Source: Alkaliphilus serpentinus
Lineage (GTDB): Bacteria; Bacillota; Clostridia; Peptostreptococcales; Natronincolaceae
Length of the DNA: 64,000 nucleotides
Assembly: GCF_009017255.1 (NCBI RefSeq)
Contig: NZ_WBZB01000010.1
Location: 1-64,000 of the forward strand
Direction of reading: 5' to 3'
Each line of letters opens with the position of its first letter. Position 1 is the first letter of the stretch. This document shows positions 1 to 8,563 of this stretch, piece by piece. The notes beneath the pieces were generated by a model. The model made no database searches, had not been told where the DNA came from, and worked only from the letters and a program-made list of their open reading frames with translations. The position numbers were made by a program, and so were the translations under genes.

Positions 1-19
1 TAATTTTCTATGGTTAAAA

Positions 20-245
20 TGCTTTTGTTTTCCAGAGAACCCATGCGTTCTCTAGGACACTTCGTTTTCGGTCGTCTCACCGTCTCGACGCCGTTCGTAG
101 CATGGTGTCACTTATTCGTGACACAACTCACCTCTCCTTACTTTAATAAGGGGGAACGCCCCCCTTAACACTTTTTCCTATGAAAAAATAAAAGGTGAGC
201 CGAAGGAACCGCCCACCCATTAACTGTACAACTTCCGGGTTTCCA
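20..245 (-). ncRNA. Hairpin-rich structured element, HEARO/omega-RNA-like candidate
   Basis: This non-coding stretch directly after hydA is unusually rich in strong hairpins on the minus strand. In 5' to 3' order they are: a GGTGGGC/GCTCACC stem (about 216-193); a GGGGG/CCCCC stem (about 165-150); a perfect 7-bp GTGTCAC/GTGACAC stem (about 122-103); a CGTC/GACG stem flanked by CGG and CCG (about 92-68); and an AGAGAAC/GTTCTCT stem (about 55-34). It ends close to the left window edge. The layout (structured RNA reading off the window) resembles HEARO RNAs, now known as omega RNAs encoded just upstream of IscB/IsrB nuclease genes in IS200/IS605-like elements. That identity is recalled and untested; no nuclease gene is visible because the window ends. 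A 38-base core is repeated at 28500-28537. Confidence 0.42.
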
Positions 246-274
246 GTCGAATTGTCCTCTGACTCACATAATTT

Positions 275-2068
275 TTATATTCTTTCCCTCTCTTCATAAT
301 GGGTATGTAATAATCTATGGGCGGTTTCTCCAAAGGGTTTACCTAGGTAGTTTTTATAAAGTTCAATAATCTCTTTATTTTCATGGGATTTTCTTACTTT
401 CTTTTCCCCATCTTCTTGATATAATCCCTGCTGACGCTTTTTAATAACTTCATCATTACCATGGTGAAAGGGCTGTCCTCCTCCACCAATGCACCCTCCT
501 GGGCAAGCCATAATCTCTATAATATCATACTTTGATTTGCCTTCTCTTATCTCCTCTAAAAGCTTCCGAGCATTTCCAAGACCACTTGCTATTCCAATTC
601 TGATTTTTCTATCTCCCATTTCTACCGTTGCATCCTTTAGGCCCGTTGCACCCCTCAGCTGCTGAAAAACTACATCTTCCCCCTTTAGCTCATCTCCTGT
701 TATCCATTCATATGCGGTACGCACAGCCGCTTCAGCAACTCCCCCAGTTGTTCCGAAAATAACAGATGCTCCTGTTGTCTCACCAAGGGGATGATCAAAT
801 TCGCTATCAGGTAATTTAGTAAATTCGATTCCTGCTTCTTTAATCATTGCTCCTAGTTCACGGGTGGTTACCACGATATCCACATGATTATGCTCATCCT
901 TAGTAAGTTCTGGTCTTGCGGCCTCAGCCTTCTTTGCTATACAAGGCATAATAGAAACTACTACTATATTGTCTGGGTCAATTTTATTTCTCTCAGCATA
1001 ATAGGTCTTTGCTATTGCGCCAAACATAATATGGGGTGACTTGGATGTTGACGGTACGTCTAATAGCTCTGGAAATTGATGCTCTATAAATTTAATCCAG
1101 GCTGGACAACAGCTGGTTAACATAGGTAGAGTTTTATTATTCTCTAAGCGATAAATAAATTCAGATGCTTCCTCCATTATGGTTAGATCAGCAGCAAAAT
1201 TGGTATCAAATACAGCATCAAATCCCATACGCTTTAATGCCGTAACCATCTTACCTGTTACCCTTGTTCCTGGCTCCATTCCAAATAACTCTCCTAAGGC
1301 TACACGGATGGCTGGTGCAGTTTGTACAATAACATACTTATCTGGGTCGTTTATAGCTTCCCATACCTTGTCTGTATGATACATTTCTGTAAGGGCAGCT
1401 GTAGGACATACCTGAACACATTGACCACAATAGGTACAGGATGACTCTACCATCGGAATATTAAAGGCTGGTCCTACAAAGGCATTAAAGCCACGACCTA
1501 TTCCCGATAAAATGCCACAGGTTTGAACTACATTGCATCCAGTTTCACATCGCCTACAGTAAATACATTTATTGGAGTCCTTTACGATTGCATCACTGGA
1601 CAGATCTTTAGGATAATCCATTCTTTCTCCTTCCCAGCGAATCTTTCTTACATTCAGCTCTTCAGCTAAGGACTGTAGTTCACACTCTAAATTTTTAGGG
1701 CACGTAAAGCACTCATTTGGATGATTTGATAAGAGGAGTTCAACCGCCATACGTCTAGCCGTTATTGAGCGAATTGTGTCGGTCCTCACCCTCATTTTAT
1801 CGTAGGTCTTTGTTACACAGGCTGGTACAAGTCTATTTCTACTCTTATCCTTTGGATCCACCAATTCTACCATACAAACTCTACAGGAAGCGGTTTTATT
1901 GTATAATTGTAAATCGTGTAAATCTAAATGACACAAAGTTGGAATTTTCACCCCTGCTTCATGGGAAGCTTCTAAAACTGTGATTCCCTCTGGCACTGAC
2001 ATCTCTAGGTCGTTGATCCTTATATGAATCTCTTTTTTAACTTCACTCTTTTTAGTAATATCAGTCAT
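275..2068 (-). CDS. hydA: [FeFe] hydrogenase catalytic subunit (HydA/HndD type)
   Basis: 597-aa catalytic subunit of a cytoplasmic NAD(P)-linked, probably electron-bifurcating [FeFe] hydrogenase that evolves or oxidises H2. Domains: an N-terminal [2Fe-2S] domain (Cys46, 62, 65, 84); a His-Cys3 [4Fe-4S] site (NHPNECFTC, about 115-123); a two-cluster ferredoxin domain (CIYCRRC at 168 and CTYCGQC at 211); then the H-cluster domain with all three signatures, TSCCPAW (318-324), MPCIAKK (374-380) and ACPGGCIGGGGQP (521-533), and the small-subunit tail. Every expected ligand is present, so it should be active. It is the last gene of a four-gene operon, 17 nt after the NuoF-like subunit, with RBS AGGAGAGGTGA before the ATG. 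No clear terminator follows; the structured element at 20-245 begins about 30 nt downstream. Confidence 0.96.
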   Translation of the reverse strand: MTDITKKSEVKKEIHIRINDLEMSVPEGITVLEASHEAGVKIPTLCHLDLHDLQLYNKTASCRVCMVELVDPKDKSRNRLVPACVTKTYDKMRVRTDTIRSITARRMAVELLLSNHPNECFTCPKNLECELQSLAEELNVRKIRWEGERMDYPKDLSSDAIVKDSNKCIYCRRCETGCNVVQTCGILSGIGRGFNAFVGPAFNIPMVESSCTYCGQCVQVCPTAALTEMYHTDKVWEAINDPDKYVIVQTAPAIRVALGELFGMEPGTRVTGKMVTALKRMGFDAVFDTNFAADLTIMEEASEFIYRLENNKTLPMLTSCCPAWIKFIEHQFPELLDVPSTSKSPHIMFGAIAKTYYAERNKIDPDNIVVVSIMPCIAKKAEAARPELTKDEHNHVDIVVTTRELGAMIKEAGIEFTKLPDSEFDHPLGETTGASVIFGTTGGVAEAAVRTAYEWITGDELKGEDVVFQQLRGATGLKDATVEMGDRKIRIGIASGLGNARKLLEEIREGKSKYDIIEIMACPGGCIGGGGQPFHHGNDEVIKKRQQGLYQEDGEKKVRKSHENKEIIELYKNYLGKPFGETAHRLLHTHYEERERI

Positions 2069-2085
2069 ACTCTCACCTCTCCTTG

Positions 2086-3732
2086 TTAAGCTTGTTTTTG
2101 GATTTTATTCTTGGCTGCATATTTTCCTTCTCCCTGGGGGTGATCTACATCCTTAATAAAGTCTAAATATTCATTCCAGAAGTGTTTCATAGTGCTTATT
2201 ACAGGATTGGGAGCAGTTTGACATAAACCACATAAAGAGCTGTCCTTCACCATATAACACAATTGCTTTATAGCATCAAGATCAGCCATGGTTGCATTTC
2301 CACTGGTTATCTTCTTTAATAACTCATAAATTCTTATGGTTCCGATTCTGCCAGGTCCACATTTTCCACAGGCTTCATCCATGGTAAACTCTAAATAAAA
2401 TTTGGCTATATTAACCATGTTATCGTCCTCGTCCATTACAATCATACCGCCAGAGCCCATCATGGAGCCTTTTGCAATTAAGCTATCATAATCTATGGGG
2501 GTATCCAAGTCCTTTTCCGTAATTACCCCGCCGGAAGGCCCTCCAGTCTGTACTGCCTTAAATTTTTTGCCATTGGGAATTCCCCCACCAATATCAAAAA
2601 TGATCTCCCTTAGAGTGATTCCCATGGGTACCTCCACCAAGCCTACATTATTTACCTTACCTGCTAAGGCGAAAACCTTGGTACCACTGCTTTTTTCTGT
2701 CCCTATTGAAGAAAACCATTTTCCTCCCCTATTGATGATAGCTGGAATGTTTGCCAGGGTTTCTACATTATTAACGCAGGTGGGGTGTCCCCAGTATCCC
2801 TCTTCAGCAGGAAATGGCGGCTTAAAATTTGGCTCTCCCCGTTGACCTTCACAGGAATTTAGCAATGCAGTTTCTTCACCACATACAAAGGCTCCTGCGC
2901 CTAGCTTAATATCTATATCAAAGCTAAAATCTGTTCCAAATATATTCTCCCCCAATAAGCCTAGCTCTCTAGCTTGCTTTAGGGCAATATTAAGTCGTGC
3001 TATTGCAAGGGGATACTCTGCTCTAATATATATTAAGCCCTTATCTGCTCCTATTGCATAGCCTCCAATGGCCATTGCTTCAAGAACACTATGGGGATCT
3101 CCCTCTAATATACTCCTATCCATGAATGCTCCAGGGTCACCTTCATCTGCATTACATACCATAAATTTGACCTCGCTGTCCTGCTCCTTGGTTATTCCCC
3201 ACTTTAACCCAGTTGGAAATCCACCACCTCCACGACCGCGAAGTCCTGACTCTTTTACTTCGTTGATTACTTCATTCCTAGTCATAGAGATCAGGACTTT
3301 TCCCAGTGCTTCATATCCCCCTAGGGCTATGTACTCATAAATATCCTCTGGATTAATAAGGCCACAATTTTTTAAGGCTATTCTTAATTGTTTCTTATAA
3401 AAGGACATCTCTTCATGCTTATCAACAACTTTATCCTTCTCCGATTCTTTAAACAATAATCTTTCAACTTTTCGTCCCTTAACGATTTGCTCATCAACAA
3501 TATCCTTGGCATCCTTTGGGCCTACTCTTACATAAAATATATTGTCAGGTTCTATTTTTACGATGGGACCTTGTTCACAAAATCCAAAGCATCCTGTTTT
3601 GACAATCTTAACTTCATCACTATATCCCCGAGCCCTTACGATTAATTCTAAATTCTTAGCTACTTTTTCACTTTCACTTGCCAAGCAGCCTGTCCCTGCA
3701 CAGACCAGTATATTGGTTCGTTCTTTAGCCAT
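2086..3732 (-). CDS. hydB: NADH-binding flavoprotein subunit of hydrogenase (NuoF/HydB/HndC)
   Basis: 548-aa NuoF-type subunit that exchanges electrons between NAD(P)H and the hydrogenase through FMN. It has an N-terminal thioredoxin-like [2Fe-2S] domain (CAGTGC near residue 11, GCFGFC near 47), a glycine-rich nucleotide/FMN site (LRGRGGGGFP, about 164-173), an SLBB region, and the [4Fe-4S] helical-bundle motif CGKCGPGRIG near 455 with a later CGLC. Bifurcating HydB homologues are usually about 600 residues and end in a ferredoxin-like domain with two [4Fe-4S] clusters. Here the protein stops soon after the NuoF core, with no CxxCxxC tail, and hydA begins 17 nt later, so the domain is absent rather than frameshifted out. 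Confidence 0.93.
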   Translation of the reverse strand: MAKERTNILVCAGTGCLASESEKVAKNLELIVRARGYSDEVKIVKTGCFGFCEQGPIVKIEPDNIFYVRVGPKDAKDIVDEQIVKGRKVERLLFKESEKDKVVDKHEEMSFYKKQLRIALKNCGLINPEDIYEYIALGGYEALGKVLISMTRNEVINEVKESGLRGRGGGGFPTGLKWGITKEQDSEVKFMVCNADEGDPGAFMDRSILEGDPHSVLEAMAIGGYAIGADKGLIYIRAEYPLAIARLNIALKQARELGLLGENIFGTDFSFDIDIKLGAGAFVCGEETALLNSCEGQRGEPNFKPPFPAEEGYWGHPTCVNNVETLANIPAIINRGGKWFSSIGTEKSSGTKVFALAGKVNNVGLVEVPMGITLREIIFDIGGGIPNGKKFKAVQTGGPSGGVITEKDLDTPIDYDSLIAKGSMMGSGGMIVMDEDDNMVNIAKFYLEFTMDEACGKCGPGRIGTIRIYELLKKITSGNATMADLDAIKQLCYMVKDSSLCGLCQTAPNPVISTMKHFWNEYLDFIKDVDHPQGEGKYAAKNKIQKQA

Positions 3733-3744
3733 ATATGGTACCTC

Positions 3745-4134
3745 CTATCCTCTGGTATGTCTAATATCTATCTTTAGGTTTTGAATCACAACCCCTTTAT
3801 GGATATGACTTTCTACGATATCCTTTACCTTATCTTCCGTTATATTTCCATAGAGCACAGGCTCTTGTCCTGGAATATTGATTTGTACAGTTGGCTCTGA
3901 ATGGCAGTAGCCTATACAGCCTACAGGAATTACTCGAACATTATCTATTTTCTTCTTTGCTAATTCATCAACAAATCTATTTAGTATTCCTCTTGCTCCT
4001 GCAGATATCCCGCAGGTTCCCATTCCAACAAGAATCTCTATTGATTCCCCCCTTGCCTCTCCATGTCTCAGGTTAACTCCCCCCATGGATTCCTCTCTGA
4101 TTTTTTTCAGTTCCTCTAAAGATTTGATCTTCAT
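3745..4134 (-). CDS. Thioredoxin-like [2Fe-2S] ferredoxin (HndB-like)
   Basis: 129-aa protein of the thioredoxin-like [2Fe-2S] ferredoxin family, resembling HndB of the Desulfovibrio NADP-reducing hydrogenase. After an N-terminal basic helix, cluster ligands appear as the pair in GTCGISAGA (about 39-47) and the pair in GCIGYCHSEP (about 87-96), the usual C-x4-C ... C-x3-C pattern of this fold. It lies 12 nt from both the NuoE-like gene upstream and the NuoF-like gene downstream, so it is co-transcribed and probably forms a fourth subunit or electron-relay module. The gene order A-B-C-D matches hndABCD. Role in the complex is inferred. Confidence 0.88.
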   Translation of the reverse strand: MKIKSLEELKKIREESMGGVNLRHGEARGESIEILVGMGTCGISAGARGILNRFVDELAKKKIDNVRVIPVGCIGYCHSEPTVQINIPGQEPVLYGNITEDKVKDIVESHIHKGVVIQNLKIDIRHTRG

Positions 4135-4146
4135 CTCAATACCTCC

Positions 4147-4659
4147 CTAGCTCCTATACTTTTCAATAATGTCGTCTAGCTCATTTTCTTTAACCCTACC
4201 AAAAACCTTATCATCCACCATAACCACTGGTGCCAGCCCACAGGCACCAATACACCGAACATCCTTTAAGGTGAAGAGTCCATCCTCTGTTATTTCATTT
4301 GACTCTACATTAAGCTTTTCTTTAAGCCCTTCAATAATTTTATCTGCTCCCCTCACAAAGCATGCAGTTCCCATACATACACTGATGGTATGTTTTCCCC
4401 TGGGCTTCGTTGTAAAGTATGAATAAAAGCTGACTACTCCAAACACTTCTGCTCCTGGTATTCCCAGCTTCCTAGCTACAAATAGCTGAACATCCCTAGG
4501 TAAGTACCCGAAAATACTTTGAGCCTTATGAAGTATCGCTATTAAGGCTCCTTTGGTGGTTTCCATTTCATCAATAAACCCCTCTAGCTCATCAAACTTT
4601 TCCTTTGGCAGGTCTTCATTTACTGGTGCCGTTACACTTATGGATTGTGGTTTAGTCAT
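4147..4659 (-). CDS. hydC: NuoE-like [2Fe-2S] hydrogenase subunit (HydC/HndA)
   Basis: 170-aa NuoE (24 kDa) homologue and first gene of the hydrogenase operon. It has the N-terminal helical bundle of this family (roughly 20-85) followed by the thioredoxin-like [2Fe-2S] domain with ligands in CMGTACFVRG (about 95-104) and CIGACGLAPV (about 136-145). In bifurcating hydrogenases it relays electrons between the flavoprotein and the catalytic subunit. The ATG follows an AAGGGATGG ribosome-binding site. The upstream AT-rich region (4660-5083) must hold the operon promoter; no unambiguous sigma-A boxes or Rex operator were found. Confidence 0.94.
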   Translation of the reverse strand: MTKPQSISVTAPVNEDLPKEKFDELEGFIDEMETTKGALIAILHKAQSIFGYLPRDVQLFVARKLGIPGAEVFGVVSFYSYFTTKPRGKHTISVCMGTACFVRGADKIIEGLKEKLNVESNEITEDGLFTLKDVRCIGACGLAPVVMVDDKVFGRVKENELDDIIEKYRS

Positions 4660-5083
4660 ATTTCTACCATCCCTTCGATATTAAACTTATGAAATTATTT
4701 AATCTTAAATCAAGACTTATAGAATTTTATTATTTACACAATAATGATTTACAATTCAAGTAAATGGCAAATAAAAAAGATAATCTTACTGATAACACTC
4801 ATTCTTTACCTCTTTTCCTTTAATTTTAAATCTTTTATATTTACACTTCTCTTTCTGGAAAATCTTTTGGCAACTGCTTAAATCTCATATATAATAAATA
4901 ATAAAGTTGTTGTTATATGATTTCTTTTTAACTTCCAATCAATGGTTTTATGTTTTTCTGCATTGACAAAGAACATGAGGGTTGCTGGAAGTGGGAGAGT
5001 ATCTGATAAAGATAGTATTTTTTGTATATTTAGTACTTAAAGCCTTTAAAATTGACTAAATAAGATTAAATTGGAGTGATAAC
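4660..5083. other. Divergent intergenic region, hydrogenase operon / flavin oxidoreductase
   Basis: 424 nt of AT-rich DNA between the divergently transcribed hydrogenase operon and the flavin oxidoreductase. It must contain both promoters. On the minus strand a TTGAAT with a TAAATA 17 nt later (around 4735-4762) is a weak sigma-A candidate. A short ATTATT/AATAAT dyad lies in the same stretch but does not match a Rex operator well. On the plus strand an isolated TTGACA at 4963-4968 has no -10 at the right spacing. No gene or RNA was recognised. Confidence 0.4.
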
Positions 5084-6127
5084 ATGGAGGGTGTAATTAA
5101 TAAGAGCATTAAAGTAAACAAGTATCATGTTAAGAACAGAATTGTAATGCCGCCTTTAGTATGCTTTAATTGGGGGGATGATGAAGGTTTTGAAATAGTT
5201 AGTCGTGCTAAGCATTATGGTGATCGAGCTAAGGGTGGAACTGGTTTAATAATTGTTGAAGCAACCGCTATTTCTAAGGACTGTAGAATAACCGACACTG
5301 GCCTAGGTTTATGGAAGGATCAGCATATTCGCCAGTTTGAAAGAATTGCAGATAGTTGCCATCCTGAGGACTCTGTAGTAATCCTTCAATTAGTACATGC
5401 TGGAATGAAGTCTGTTGGGAAAAATGTATACTCCTCATCCAATGTTGAGGTTAAGGATAAGGAATGTCTAGAAATGTCCTTAGCCCAAATTAAAAAGGTA
5501 AAAGAAGACTTTGTATCTGCCGCTATTAGGGCCAAGAAGGCGGGATTAGATGGAGTCGAAATCCACGGAGCCCACGGTTATCTTCTTAGTCAGTTCACTT
5601 CTAAGGTAATCAACAAAAGAAATGATATCTATGGGGGCTCCTTAGATAATAGACTTAGATTGCCTATTGAAATAGTTAAAGAGGTTAGGGCCGCAGCTGG
5701 CGATGACTTCATTATATGCTATAGATTTGGAGTTAATGACCCTACCTTAGAAGAAGACAGATACTTTGCCAAAGAGCTTGAAAAGTTAGGTGTTGATATC
5801 TTAAATGTATCCTCTGGTATAGGAGCAGAGAATATTACTGTTCCTGAAGATTACCCATTTTCACCTATTACCTATATGGGAACTGAAATATACAAAGAAG
5901 TTGATATTCCAGTGATTTGTGTATATGGGATAAAGGAACCTAAACAGGCTGAATATTTACTCGAAAATGAAATGATTGATATGGTGGCAGTTGGTAAGGG
6001 CTTACTTGCTGATCCTAATTGGACAAATAAGGCGATTAATGGTGAGGATGTAAATGTTTGTTTCCATTGCTCTCCTTGGTGTAAGTATGGTAAGGATGGT
6101 AAGACTTGTCCTTGGTATGGTAAGTGA
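5084..6127 (+). CDS. NADH:flavin oxidoreductase, Old Yellow Enzyme family
   Basis: 347-aa FMN-dependent TIM-barrel oxidoreductase that would reduce activated C=C bonds or related substrates with NAD(P)H. Family hallmarks are the N-terminal KNRIVMPP segment, the HGAHGYLLSQF signature near 165 (paired His/His of the active site region), the YGGSLDNRLRLP motif near 190, and the C-terminal barrel segment MVAVGKGLLADPNW. It has only the barrel domain, unlike the larger 2,4-dienoyl-CoA reductase type, but ends in a Cys-rich tail (CFHCSPWC...C) that could bind a metal or an Fe-S cluster. GGAGTGATAAC precedes the ATG. It stands alone; a GCCCCTCT/AGAGGGGC hairpin follows. Substrate unknown. Confidence 0.88.
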   Translation: MEGVINKSIKVNKYHVKNRIVMPPLVCFNWGDDEGFEIVSRAKHYGDRAKGGTGLIIVEATAISKDCRITDTGLGLWKDQHIRQFERIADSCHPEDSVVILQLVHAGMKSVGKNVYSSSNVEVKDKECLEMSLAQIKKVKEDFVSAAIRAKKAGLDGVEIHGAHGYLLSQFTSKVINKRNDIYGGSLDNRLRLPIEIVKEVRAAAGDDFIICYRFGVNDPTLEEDRYFAKELEKLGVDILNVSSGIGAENITVPEDYPFSPITYMGTEIYKEVDIPVICVYGIKEPKQAEYLLENEMIDMVAVGKGLLADPNWTNKAINGEDVNVCFHCSPWCKYGKDGKTCPWYGK

Positions 6128-6193
6128 TTAATAAACCTGTACTATATGTTCTTACAGAAACTAATGAGATAGTAGCCTTCATGAATGTATAGA

Positions 6194-6217
6194 GCCCCTC
6201 TTATTTCTCAGAGGGGC
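6194..6217 (+). terminator. Hairpin after flavin oxidoreductase
   Basis: A perfect 8-bp stem, GCCCCTCT/AGAGGGGC, with an 8-nt loop lies 66 nt after the oxidoreductase stop codon. It lacks a U-tract, so termination by it would be weak or factor-dependent; it may simply stabilise the transcript end. Confidence 0.4.
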
Positions 6218-6310
6218 ATAAGGATAGTATGTGGTTTCTACTTTCATAAAATCAGTCATCTAAAGATTCCAATTCATTAAAACTTGGTGTATATCCCAGC
6301 AATTTCAAGA

Positions 6311-6364
6311 AACTTTGTGCTTACTTGTGGTAGGGTTCACCGTATCGTTGTAACTGCGTTTTTT
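6311..6364 (-). repeat. Distal SCC-like attachment site (site 3)
   Basis: On the minus strand this reads an arm AAAAAACGCAGTTACAACG, then ATACGG, then TGAACCCTACCACAAGTAA, and finally diverges into GCACAAAG. The TGAACC..TACCA.AA.TAA part copies the last codons and stop of rlmH (two differences); the arm is nearly identical to that of site 2. The loss of similarity after TAA suggests that the original chromosomal sequence resumes here, making this the outermost junction of tandem insertions in rlmH. Confidence 0.7.
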
Positions 6365-6473
6365 ATCATCCATGTATATCATTGGTAAAAGGAAGATTAT
6401 GTAATGAAATCAATCGTGTCAATATATCTGTTACTTGTCATGTTTTAGGTTTCATTTACCTTTGTCGGTATAT

Positions 6474-7256
6474 CTATTCTAATAGCTTGCTTACAGGATT
6501 TGTTAAAGAGCACGGCACATTACACATGCATTTACCACATGCATCTCCAATACCTATAGAGTACTGTGGTATATTGTCATCATAAATTTGATTATTACAT
6601 CTTTTTTTATCAACAAAAGGATATCCAGTGTCAATCGAAATTGCATTGGCTACACAATAATCAATACACTTTCCACATGTCCCATTATACTTATATAGGC
6701 AATTTTCCTGTTCTTTTTTTATAATAGGCATTAATGCCATATTGGTAACAATACTTCCCATTCTCCCGCAGCACCCTTTTTCAGTTATCAGCATATTATT
6801 TATGCCAAATGTACCAATCCCAGCTATATATCCAACATGACGATGTGACCAATCACTGATTAGTCCTTTCTCATCATAATTATAAGTAGGAGGCAAGACA
6901 GTAGATGTATATCCTTTTTCTGTTAGTATTTCATGTAAATATTTGTTTATATCTACAATAAGATTATTTGTCTCAATATTGGCAATGTCCCATTCCCTTG
7001 AACTCTCAATATCTCCAATATTGCTTTTTACAATTTTTTCTTGAAAAGGCAGAAAAAATACAATAACGGATTTAGCATCATTAATGAAATCAGAAGGTAG
7101 CGCATGAGAAGGACTTATGATGTCTTTAAGCTCCAAAAACATAGGATCACCAGCATCAGCGATTCCAACAATTGGTTCACGCCAATCGGTCTCCGTTCCT
7201 TTCATTTCCTTGTAATTTTTTACATAGTCTTTAATTAAGGATATCACTTCTTTCAT
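6474..7256 (-). CDS. 4Fe-4S double-cluster protein, epoxyqueuosine-reductase-like
   Basis: 260-aa cytoplasmic Fe-S protein of the QueG/reductive-dehalogenase-related group. The first two-thirds contain the conserved IVFFLPF and HVGYIAGIGTFGINNMLIT regions typical of these proteins. Two clusters are supported by CLYKYNGTCGKCIDYC (about 187-202) and, near the C terminus, CGKCMCNVPC (about 242-251). QueG itself is longer and carries a cobalamin site; this short form is probably a different reductase of unknown substrate. The ATG at 7256 was chosen because AAGGGG lies about 10 nt upstream, while earlier in-frame ATGs lack spacing. It is the only gene between attachment sites 2 and 3, thus the cargo of the small cassette. 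Confidence 0.75.
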   Translation of the reverse strand: MKEVISLIKDYVKNYKEMKGTETDWREPIVGIADAGDPMFLELKDIISPSHALPSDFINDAKSVIVFFLPFQEKIVKSNIGDIESSREWDIANIETNNLIVDINKYLHEILTEKGYTSTVLPPTYNYDEKGLISDWSHRHVGYIAGIGTFGINNMLITEKGCCGRMGSIVTNMALMPIIKKEQENCLYKYNGTCGKCIDYCVANAISIDTGYPFVDKKRCNNQIYDDNIPQYSIGIGDACGKCMCNVPCSLTNPVSKLLE

Positions 7257-7643
7257 TATTATCATTCCCCTTAACATAATATTCTATGGTCATTAAAAGC
7301 GCTTACTGCTTTCAGTAAATTACATGATTTGAATGTGATTTGTGAATAGCCTTTTATTCTTCTTATTGAAGCATAGTACTAACAATCCATAGAATCTTTT
7401 GCAAATCATCATTCTAATACATGTTTATAATATATCCATGATTATTTTATGCTCATGAATATTATATGATATCTGCAGGTTAATAGATAGTAATTTCAGA
7501 AAAATATCCGTTAATAGGTATATCCGGGCAAGTGTGAATGGAATATCACTACTTCTATTGCTTGGTAATATTGATATTTGAGCTAATCACTATGAAAATA
7601 AATATATAAATTCTTTTACATCCTAGTATTTTCAATGTTTCCC
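7257..7643. other. Non-coding stretch inside the small cassette
   Basis: 387 nt of AT-rich sequence between the Fe-S gene start and attachment site 2. No convincing open frame, RNA or repeat was seen. It should hold the promoter of the Fe-S gene, but no clear -35/-10 pair was identified. Confidence 0.4.
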
Positions 7644-7700
7644 AAAAAACCGCCGTTACTTATGGTACGGTTCACCGTATCGCTGTAACTGCGGTTTTTT
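7644..7700 (-). repeat. Junction of two SCC-like cassettes (site 2)
   Basis: Near-perfect 57-bp inverted structure. On the minus strand an arm AAAAAACCGCAGTTACAGCG and ATACGG (distal end of the large cassette) is followed by TGAACCGTACCATAAGTAAC and GGCGGTTTTTT, a copy of the rlmH 3' end (27 of 30 positions identical to 14100-14129). The arm's AAAAACCGCAGTTA is the exact inverted complement of the sequence at the rlmH-side end of the large cassette. The structure would also act as a bidirectional terminator because both flanks are A/T runs. Confidence 0.75.
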
Positions 7701-7793
7701 CTATTTCTTCAACCTTACATAACAAGTTAGGATATCTTTTACTTTAGACACTAATTTATTTACAGATTCCGTTATTAGAGTTTAATAGTTATA

Positions 7794-8243
7794 TTAGGTT
7801 TCTGATAGTTTTTTAATCTTTTCAACATGAGTCTTTACTACAGAAGAATTGTTCCCCATCATTCTCATCACTATCTTTGCAAAAAACTTCATTGGTCTAT
7901 TTGTTGTAGTATATACTAAATGAGTTTTGTCTTCATCAACTTTTTTTAGCACATATTTCACAGTTATATCAAACCAATTACCTAGCTCAAATCCAATCTC
8001 AAACATTTTGTTATTATCGTCTTCTAGATAATCCTTTACTTCAACTACATACTCCATAACTTTCTTACCTTCTTTGTATTCTTGAAGGTATCTAGAGCCT
8101 ATACGTTTTTCAGTTTCTTCTATTACCTTACTTGATATAATTTTAGGATCCAACTTCTTTAAGTTTTCTTCACTTCCATCAATTACTTTCCATACTGTCT
8201 CAATGGGCGCATTTATTTCTATTTCCTCTGTCCACGTTTTCAT
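7794..8243 (-). CDS. SRPBCC (START/PYR-like) family protein
   Basis: 149-aa small soluble protein of the SRPBCC superfamily, a helix-grip fold with a hydrophobic ligand cavity. It has the N-terminal EIEINAPIETVWKVI segment, the central beta-rich part and the long C-terminal helix ending VEKIKKLSE, at a normal length for the family. The ATG at 8243 follows TAGGAGGGATCTTT; the longer frame has no RBS. It is the gene nearest the distal end of the large cassette and has the same orientation as its neighbours. The ligand is unknown; polyketide-cyclase-like and lipid-binding roles both occur in this superfamily. Confidence 0.78.
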   Translation of the reverse strand: MKTWTEEIEINAPIETVWKVIDGSEENLKKLDPKIISSKVIEETEKRIGSRYLQEYKEGKKVMEYVVEVKDYLEDDNNKMFEIGFELGNWFDITVKYVLKKVDEDKTHLVYTTTNRPMKFFAKIVMRMMGNNSSVVKTHVEKIKKLSET

Positions 8244-8563
8244 AAAGATCCCTCCTAGACACTGCCATTTTATTTTGATTTTACCCTTTAAATACATATA
8301 AAAACATATTTCAATAAGACTAATTCATTATATTTCTACTTTGCTTTATATCTTCTTTCTTATTGAAAAAAGTAACATCCGCATATATAACATAAATTTA
8401 TCATAGTGCTTTACACCCTCCGGAATCTAAGATCCTAAAAACAGGTGTTGAAAAGTTGCTTGTTGTAATCCAAACCTTGATTCTGAATGTGTTCTTGTTC
8501 ATAACTCAAATAGAAAAGAGATGATTTATTAAAAAACATCCCTTACTAAAATACATTGCATTC
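8244..8563. other. Non-coding stretch between SRPBCC and TetR genes
   Basis: 320 nt of AT-rich sequence. No open frame with an RBS, no recognisable RNA and no strong terminator was seen. It should carry the SRPBCC gene promoter. Confidence 0.35.

Noticed and set aside
4660-4770. Rex operator upstream of the hydrogenase operon
   Set aside because: ATTATT/AATAAT dyad and TTGTAA fragments are present, but no full TTGTTAA-N4-TTAACAA-like site was found.
7644-7700. Treating sites 2 and 3 as ordinary Rho-independent terminators only
   Set aside because: They do have terminator shape, but they also copy rlmH coding sequence in direct orientation, share conserved arms and form matching terminal inverted repeats, which a terminator does not explain.
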